In this document: positions 21,179 through 25,980 of the stretch, piece by piece
How positions within the stretch are numbered: position 1 is the stretch's first letter
Layout: every line of letters starts with the position of its first letter
Virus record (IMG/VR): IMGVR_UViG_3300037234_000491
Location: 1 to 25,980 of that record
DNA: 25,980 bases
From: a virus
Direction: 5' to 3' (one strand)
Translations under genes and position numbers: made by a program
Notes under the pieces: generated by a model
Database searches by the model: none
Told to the model about the DNA's origin: nothing
Seen by the model: the letters and a program-made list of their open reading frames with translations, nothing else

Positions 21179-22940
21179 TCTCGGGTATCTCCTTTTTATC
21201 TTTTTTAATCGGTTCAATTATCTCGGGTGGGAAAACTTTTTTCTTTAATTGTTGTTCTATCATTGCCCGTTCGGCGTTCTCTTCAAATGATGTGCCGTTC
21301 ATTTTTTGCGCTTCAAGCTCTCCGTTTGTTAATAGGTTACTAATATTTAAATCTGCTGCTTTCGCTTCTTGTAGAGGGTTCAGTGACGGTTTAGCTGGTG
21401 TAACTACCGACATGCTAGACCATGCGTATCTTTTTTTAAGATCTTCCCAACCAGCACAAATTATTTCACCTGATGCGACTTTTCCGTTTAACCAAATTGG
21501 ATATAATACTTTTGACCAGTCACTAGCGAATTGATCTTTGTAATATTCGATGCCTGTTTTCCATGATAGATCGATTACACCTTTTGATGCATTATAACTG
21601 CCGTCTAAGCGCTGTTTAACTAATACTACGCTGATTCCGTAAGTTCCTGTGTATGTGAATTCTAAGTTTTTTTCGATAAATAGAGGGATGTTTAAATTTG
21701 GTCTGGATGTTGTGTGTTCTGTAAATTTATAACCGGGTGTGAAATTTTGTAGAACAATTGCACCGCCGTTGATTTCTCTTTTTTCGTATCCTGGTGGTTT
21801 ATATTCTGGTAATGCTCCGATACTGGACGGATTATCTACCCAACTAGTACCCATTTTATCAAGATCGCCCTGGTTACCGCCTGGTTGAGCGTTACTGTCT
21901 GCTGTAACTGAACCCATAACAGACGCTGATAATCTTGCTGATTGCATTTCGAATTTCTTTAGATCTGTTGTGTTCATGAATTCGTGCCATGCATAACAAG
22001 AGTCTGGGAGTCCTCTTTTCTGTCCTGGTTCTGTTTGTACAAAGCCGTGGATTATTTGAGTGAATCCGTTTTTATTTTTAAATGGAACTCTGATATATGG
22101 TTCACCAAATTTAGTTGGTGCTAAAAATATAGCAATTTCCTGATCTTTGTTGTTAAACTCAATACCTTTTTCGATGTAGTTACCTTTTGCGGTGATATCG
22201 TCGTGATAACTTGCATAAGATACATTTACTATTTGACCACATGAATTATTTGTTTGGATGTTGTAATAATAATTACCGTATGCGAAATGTGGTGACTGTA
22301 TTTGTAAAGGGTTAAATAGTTGTACTGAAACATTTGTTGGTCGTTCGGGGTCGTTGTTATATGCTCTGGTAACTGCGAAAAATTCACCTATTGATAAATA
22401 TTGTTTTAATGCCATGTCTCCAAGTTGATCATAAGAATTTTTTAATGATTCATCCCATGACTTTAATTCTCTGTCCTGTCTAAATAGTGCTTCGGTTTCG
22501 GCGCTCCATTTATTGGCTTGTTCTGCTGTGATTCCTAATACTCGACGGTTTGGGTGTGATTGCATTCTTGGTGCGTATAGTTGACGTTGGATAAAAGTCT
22601 GTATTGCTCTTAATTCCATAGATGATTTAGACTGTGATATTGCTTTTTCTTGGACTTCTTCGTGATCTGCCAAGTTTGCAGCGTCGTAATGTGCTGCTGA
22701 TATATTTAATTCTTCTGAATTATTGTTATTTGATTTGCTGTGATTTGGATAATATGCAGCTTCGAATTTGTGCATAGTGTCGGCTGCAGCTGTTAATTTT
22801 TTATTATCTCGTTTGGATAAACCTCGAGTATTTCCGACCAGTCCATTAGTGGGTGAATAGCCGAATCCGTACTTATGTAATGTGTTTGACGCTTTATTTA
22901 CGTTTCGTTTAGCCATGTTCCATATTTGTTTTTCTAACAT
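21171..22940 (-). CDS. Portal protein, lambda gpB-like (589 aa)
   Basis: The twelve-subunit portal through which DNA is packaged. Length (589 aa) is close to lambda gpB. Residues about 50-110 contain AAYYPNHSKSNNN... as a family-like entry, then LGITAEQANKWSAETEALFR, YLSIGEFFAVTRAYNNDPER, VQLFNPLQIQSPHFAYGN and IIHGFVQTEPGQKRGLPDSC, the GQxRGVP-like portal motif, followed by a helical C-terminal part. The RBS is GGGAG, six nt upstream. The gene overlaps the gpW-like gene by seven nt and the protease gene by eight. Confidence 0.88.
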   Translation of the reverse strand: MLEKQIWNMAKRNVNKASNTLHKYGFGYSPTNGLVGNTRGLSKRDNKKLTAAADTMHKFEAAYYPNHSKSNNNNSEELNISAAHYDAANLADHEEVQEKAISQSKSSMELRAIQTFIQRQLYAPRMQSHPNRRVLGITAEQANKWSAETEALFRQDRELKSWDESLKNSYDQLGDMALKQYLSIGEFFAVTRAYNNDPERPTNVSVQLFNPLQIQSPHFAYGNYYYNIQTNNSCGQIVNVSYASYHDDITAKGNYIEKGIEFNNKDQEIAIFLAPTKFGEPYIRVPFKNKNGFTQIIHGFVQTEPGQKRGLPDSCYAWHEFMNTTDLKKFEMQSARLSASVMGSVTADSNAQPGGNQGDLDKMGTSWVDNPSSIGALPEYKPPGYEKREINGGAIVLQNFTPGYKFTEHTTSRPNLNIPLFIEKNLEFTYTGTYGISVVLVKQRLDGSYNASKGVIDLSWKTGIEYYKDQFASDWSKVLYPIWLNGKVASGEIICAGWEDLKKRYAWSSMSVVTPAKPSLNPLQEAKAADLNISNLLTNGELEAQKMNGTSFEENAERAMIEQQLKKKVFPPEIIEPIKKDKKEIPENA

Positions 22941-23176
22941 CCACTACTCCCAAAATCAATTACTGAAGGTGGATTAAACTCATAATAACAAGTCGGATTC
23001 TGGTTTTTTAACATTGTTAAATATCTCTCTAATTGCTCTCTTTGTGACCGAATAGAGACTTTAAAAGAGTGCTTCGATTGACTGGTGTCTAACTCAGAAC
23101 TAGTAACGGCGTCGTCAAGTTCTGTCATGAGTGATTTTATCTTTGTTATTAATTCTTCGTCTGTAAATAATCCCAT
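22934..23176 (-). CDS. gpW-like small head-tail joining protein (80 aa)
   Basis: The start MGLFTDEELITKIKSLMTEL and the later KVSIRSQREQLERYLTMLKN give two helices with an intervening short polar stretch, the pattern of small gpW/DUF6148-type proteins encoded between large terminase and portal. The product probably plugs or joins the head-tail connector. AGGAG lies about 13 nt upstream of the ATG. Confidence 0.6.
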   Translation of the reverse strand: MGLFTDEELITKIKSLMTELDDAVTSSELDTSQSKHSFKVSIRSQREQLERYLTMLKNQNPTCYYEFNPPSVIDFGSSGC

Positions 23177-23206
23177 AGTTTATAATACTCCTATTTTTGT
23201 TTTTTT

Positions 23207-25231
23207 TCAAGACAGTAATATTTCCCATAATCGGGCGTGTTTTTCTGCTAGTTCTATCATTGTTACTTTTGGGATTCCAAAATAATTATATGCCCATTTC
23301 CAGAATTCCCTCTCGTTCGTGGTTTCCTCTTCGTTTGCAATAGATCTTTCATACATAAATACGTTTTTGGCTTGTTTGGCGTATAATGCACAGTCAAAAG
23401 TTTCGTTTGATCGGCCCCCTGCATCCCATTCGTAATGATCGTGTTTACCGTGTTTGATTACTGATATAGGCCGTTCTGTCGTTAATTGTTCAAAATATTT
23501 GGCCTCTAAATCGTGGGGAAACATCATGTATCCAGCGGGGTATTCCTCTGTCATTGGGTCCTGTCTTAATCCTAGCGTGTTGTATAAATCTCTTTTGAGT
23601 GAGTTGTTATTTAATTCATATAGGGGGAGTGGTCCACCATTCCCAGATTGATATCCTGATAAATCTATTTTATTAAATACGCCTTTTCGAGTTTTCCCGA
23701 TTCCCATAACAGGGAAAATATTTAATCCACGGTTGCAAAATTTCTTTACTTGGTCTGTTTGGTGTCTGGAGTCAATAAATGTCATAGTTGGAGCGATTGG
23801 GAAAACGTCTTTTTTTATCATTTTCTTAAATTTTGCAAATGCTCCTGATCTATAATCCGTTACATCTCCATAAATTATATAATGATCTATTAACCACTCT
23901 CTATCATTTAGGCCATATCCCCATAAACTAGCTTCTATTCTGGATTCTTTACCTTTGACCCATTTACCGTCTCTTTTGTTTCCGGCCTGTACATCTGCAC
24001 CAAGCATTGTAAATAGTGGGGTTCCTTCTTTTTGACTTGGTAACTGTCCTTTCTTATAGGTTCCTTTTAAAATATGACACGTTTCTGCTGGTGGTGCTTC
24101 TGAATAATCAGAGAATGGTTCCCCCAGTCTAAGGTTTACAAAAGCTTGCATCTCTTCAGAGTCGTTCAGTGCTGAAACAAATTCTTTTGCTAACTGATAC
24201 CAAGTGTCGAACCCTGGACCCGCATACATGGCCGAAAACTGATAAGATTTCGTTAAAGGCTCCGCTTTATCTACATTGTGAGGTATCCACTTTGCTGTAC
24301 CGCCTAATTCTTCACATAATAAAAAGTCTGGTTTTTGCTCTTCTTTGATGTGGTAATTACAATTTTTATCTTGGCATTCATAATAAACTGAGTCCTCGAT
24401 TACATGGCCATGTTCGTCTTTATTGTATTTTAAATGTTTCCAAATTAACCGCTGTGAGTGGCCACAATCTGGACACTCGATATAATAATATCGCTGGTCC
24501 CCTTTTAAGAACTCTGTCCAGATGTGAGAATTATCCTTATATATTGGGGTTGAGATATCTAAAATTTTACGCCTACCTGAGAAGGTCATTGATCTAATAA
24601 ACGCTACTTTTTTAACGTTACCTTGCCCACCACCTTTTTGAGCTGTTAAAACTAACTCTTCAGCATCTTCTATACAAATTATTTGATAAGATTGATTTCT
24701 TAACTGGTTTAATTGTGCAAATGTAATTATATCAAGTTTTCCACCTACCCATGATTTACGACCAATAGCGTCACCGTTTCCACCGTGCTGGCTATTTTTC
24801 TTATAGGAAGACTTTAATTTTAATCCTGACGAATCTATCATAGGACCTAATCTGGTTTCATCCCATTTCTTTAAAAACTCATTTGTTGGGACCATACAAA
24901 GAACGGGACCTGGATCTTCGGCAATTTTAAAAAGTATCAAGTTTTCAGTACTACCAGCCGTGGCCCCCATTTGACCGGCTTTGCAAATATTTACAATTTC
25001 AGTAACATCTTGAGGGCTTAACACCATCGCTATTTCATACATGTATGAGGATTTTGCAAATTTATATTTACCTGGAAATGGTGAAGTTTTTGGAAGGACT
25101 CTAATCCTTTCGGCTGTCTCCACTACATTTGAGGTTATTTTTGTAGTAGGTAAAGAAAGTAATTGTTTTTCTAACCATTCCAAATCTTGCAAGTGTGGTC
25201 TTTTTATTTTTAAATATTTAGTATTACTCAT
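23207..25231 (-). CDS. Large terminase subunit, lambda gpA-like (674 aa)
   Basis: The DNA-packaging motor and nuclease. Residues 84-91 (KAGQMGAT) match the gpA-type Walker A (KSSQVGGT-like), and DPGPVLCMVPT follows. IICIEDAEEL (184-193) is the Walker B. Two cysteine pairs (CPDC at 253 and CQDKNC at 286) fit the family's zinc-finger insertion. The nuclease domain shows GADVQ (411-415), IDSRHQTD (486-493) and a late FDCALYA, giving the acidic metal site. Length matches gpA (about 640-670). The start overlaps the small subunit gene by eight nt. Confidence 0.93.
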   Translation of the reverse strand: MSNTKYLKIKRPHLQDLEWLEKQLLSLPTTKITSNVVETAERIRVLPKTSPFPGKYKFAKSSYMYEIAMVLSPQDVTEIVNICKAGQMGATAGSTENLILFKIAEDPGPVLCMVPTNEFLKKWDETRLGPMIDSSGLKLKSSYKKNSQHGGNGDAIGRKSWVGGKLDIITFAQLNQLRNQSYQIICIEDAEELVLTAQKGGGQGNVKKVAFIRSMTFSGRRKILDISTPIYKDNSHIWTEFLKGDQRYYYIECPDCGHSQRLIWKHLKYNKDEHGHVIEDSVYYECQDKNCNYHIKEEQKPDFLLCEELGGTAKWIPHNVDKAEPLTKSYQFSAMYAGPGFDTWYQLAKEFVSALNDSEEMQAFVNLRLGEPFSDYSEAPPAETCHILKGTYKKGQLPSQKEGTPLFTMLGADVQAGNKRDGKWVKGKESRIEASLWGYGLNDREWLIDHYIIYGDVTDYRSGAFAKFKKMIKKDVFPIAPTMTFIDSRHQTDQVKKFCNRGLNIFPVMGIGKTRKGVFNKIDLSGYQSGNGGPLPLYELNNNSLKRDLYNTLGLRQDPMTEEYPAGYMMFPHDLEAKYFEQLTTERPISVIKHGKHDHYEWDAGGRSNETFDCALYAKQAKNVFMYERSIANEEETTNEREFWKWAYNYFGIPKVTMIELAEKHARLWEILLS

Positions 25232-25880
25232 CTATAGAACTCTTAACGTCTCGTTTATATTTTGCGATCTCTTTGTTTATTAGTTCTATTGCTTCTGATA
25301 TTGCTTCCATTGCTGGTTTTCTTGCGAGGTCTGTTAAATCTGTTTTTGATTTACCGGCTTTAATTCCTGATGAAATTTCATCTATCCAGGAACGAGGTTG
25401 GTCTAGTAAGTTTTGATTTACGGCCATTAAATAACCTATACAGACTTGACCGATAGTTTGAAGTTCTGCCAATTCTGCTCGAGCCTTTTTTAATTCCATT
25501 TCAGCCTTTTCAGATTTATATATTTCACTTTTACATTTTGCAATAGTAGATTTTCTCTGCAGATCGCTTAACTCTTCATCTTTCGGTTTTTCAGGTGGTG
25601 GATCAATTACTATTTCTTTTTTCTCTTTAGATTTTGGCTTTGGGGTTTTAACTGGAACTTTTTTAACCGGGACTTTTTTATTTTTTAATTTTTCCAATTC
25701 TTCAGGTATTACTTTATGCGAATATTTTTTAATGAATCCAGAATCATCAATATCAACTTTTCCATCATCTGTAAAAAAGCTGTAAAAATCTTTTCCTGCT
25801 AAGTGACGTTTCCACATTTGAGAAAAGACAGATTCATTTATTCCTGTAATTTTATGTAATTTATATCTAGTAATAATCAT
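25224..25880 (-). CDS. Small terminase subunit, Nu1-like (218 aa)
   Basis: Presumed recognition subunit for packaging. The N-terminal 60 residues (YKLHKITGINESVFSQMWKR) fit a DNA-binding HTH, followed by a Lys/Pro/Val linker (VPVKKVPVKTPKPK) and a helical part with EIYKSEKAEMELKKARAELA and a WIDEI helix, as in Nu1-type subunits. The start at 25880 is chosen because the upstream Met codon at 25898 lies inside the -10 region of the promoter; with this start the ATG follows TATACT by eight nt, so the mRNA is nearly leaderless. The assignment also rests on its position before the large subunit. Confidence 0.7.
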   Translation of the reverse strand: MIITRYKLHKITGINESVFSQMWKRHLAGKDFYSFFTDDGKVDIDDSGFIKKYSHKVIPEELEKLKNKKVPVKKVPVKTPKPKSKEKKEIVIDPPPEKPKDEELSDLQRKSTIAKCKSEIYKSEKAEMELKKARAELAELQTIGQVCIGYLMAVNQNLLDQPRSWIDEISSGIKAGKSKTDLTDLARKPAMEAISEAIELINKEIAKYKRDVKSSIDE

Positions 25881-25888
25881 ATAGGTAA

Positions 25889-25918
25889 AGTATAGCATTT
25901 TAAATATGTGTTGGTCAA
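25889..25918 (-). promoter_or_regulatory. Promoter of the terminase/head operon
   Basis: On the minus strand TTGACC, 18 nt and TATACT with an extended TGC precede the ATG at 25880 by eight nt. The ATGCTATA core resembles the restart promoters at 6719, 9363 and 12908, but the -35 is near consensus. The A-rich TTTAC repeat just upstream may act as an UP element. Confidence 0.7.
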
Positions 25919-25939
25919 TTTTTACTTTACTTTACTTTT
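25919..25939. repeat. TTTAC tandem repeat upstream of terminase promoter
   Basis: TTTAC is repeated three times in tandem within a T-rich run (plus strand), directly abutting the -35 of the terminase promoter. It could be an UP element, a small-terminase binding site, or a slippage tract. Confidence 0.6.
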
Positions 25940-25980
25940 TATTAACTCAGAATTTTTACAACACGCTGCGCAAATCGACC

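Noticed and set aside
25881-25898. Small terminase start at the upstream Met (25898)
   Set aside because: That codon lies within the extended -10 of the terminase promoter, so it would not be in the mRNA.
25919-25939. CRISPR-like array
   Set aside because: The repeat unit is five nt without spacers, so it is a simple tandem repeat.

Overview
The window is the structural half of a contractile-tailed (myovirus-type) temperate phage or prophage in an AT-rich genome. The host is probably a diderm bacterium: the phage carries a lipoprotein, a predicted outer-membrane protein and spanin-like lysis proteins. Its promoters look like ordinary sigma-70 promoters (TTGACA / TATAAT), which argues against Bacteroidetes. 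The host genus cannot be read from the sequence. No integrase, repressor, replication gene, tRNA, rRNA or CRISPR array is visible.

Layout, following the minus-strand late genes from right to left. (1) Head: small and large terminase (25880-23207), gpW-like protein, lambda-type portal, S49 protease with a nested Nu3-like scaffold, decoration protein, major capsid protein (to 18242). (2) Neck: three unnamed proteins (18230-16902). (3) Contractile tail: sheath, tube, tail assembly chaperone with a probable -1 frameshift extension (16885-14128). (4) A plus-strand cassette (12987-14098) with an RHH protein, two zinc-ribbon proteins and a Mom-like DNA-modification protein. (5) Tape measure, baseplate J, gp48-like protein and a fibre with Asn-rich heptads (12901-7559). 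(6) A second plus-strand cassette (6825-7562) with an unknown protein and a predicted outer-membrane protein. (7) gp46-like baseplate protein and two tail-associated proteins (6712-5466). (8) A regulatory-looking cluster that includes a six-TM protein with a LuxR-like C-terminus (5428-4024). (9) Lysis genes: coiled-coil/TM protein, M15 endolysin, several tiny membrane proteins and a spanin-like protein (3870-2145). (10) A collar/fibre-like protein (2114-1122). A bidirectional terminator separates this from a plus-strand lipoprotein gene (75-1094).

The head module is lambda-like (gpA, gpW, portal, C/Nu3, D, E) and the tail module is Mu-like (sheath, tube, TAC, TMP, gp46/47/48), so the phage is a clear mosaic. 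The plus-strand cassettes look like morons.

The most striking non-coding signal is a conserved promoter found upstream of the tape measure, gp48-like and gp46-like genes. It reads TAATC, then a TTTTTT -35, a 17-nt spacer ending ATCATGC, TATAAT, six nt, then ATG. A relative with TTGACA precedes the small HTH gene. In each case the predicted transcription start falls on the ATG, so these mRNAs should be leaderless. The terminase operon and the modification cassette also start with promoters 7-8 nt from their ATGs. These promoters sit where plus-strand cassettes or terminators interrupt the late operon, as if they restart transcription there. No gene-free stretch exceeds 300 bases; the longest gaps (3871-4023, 9357-9514, 6713-6824, 12902-12986) hold promoters and terminators.
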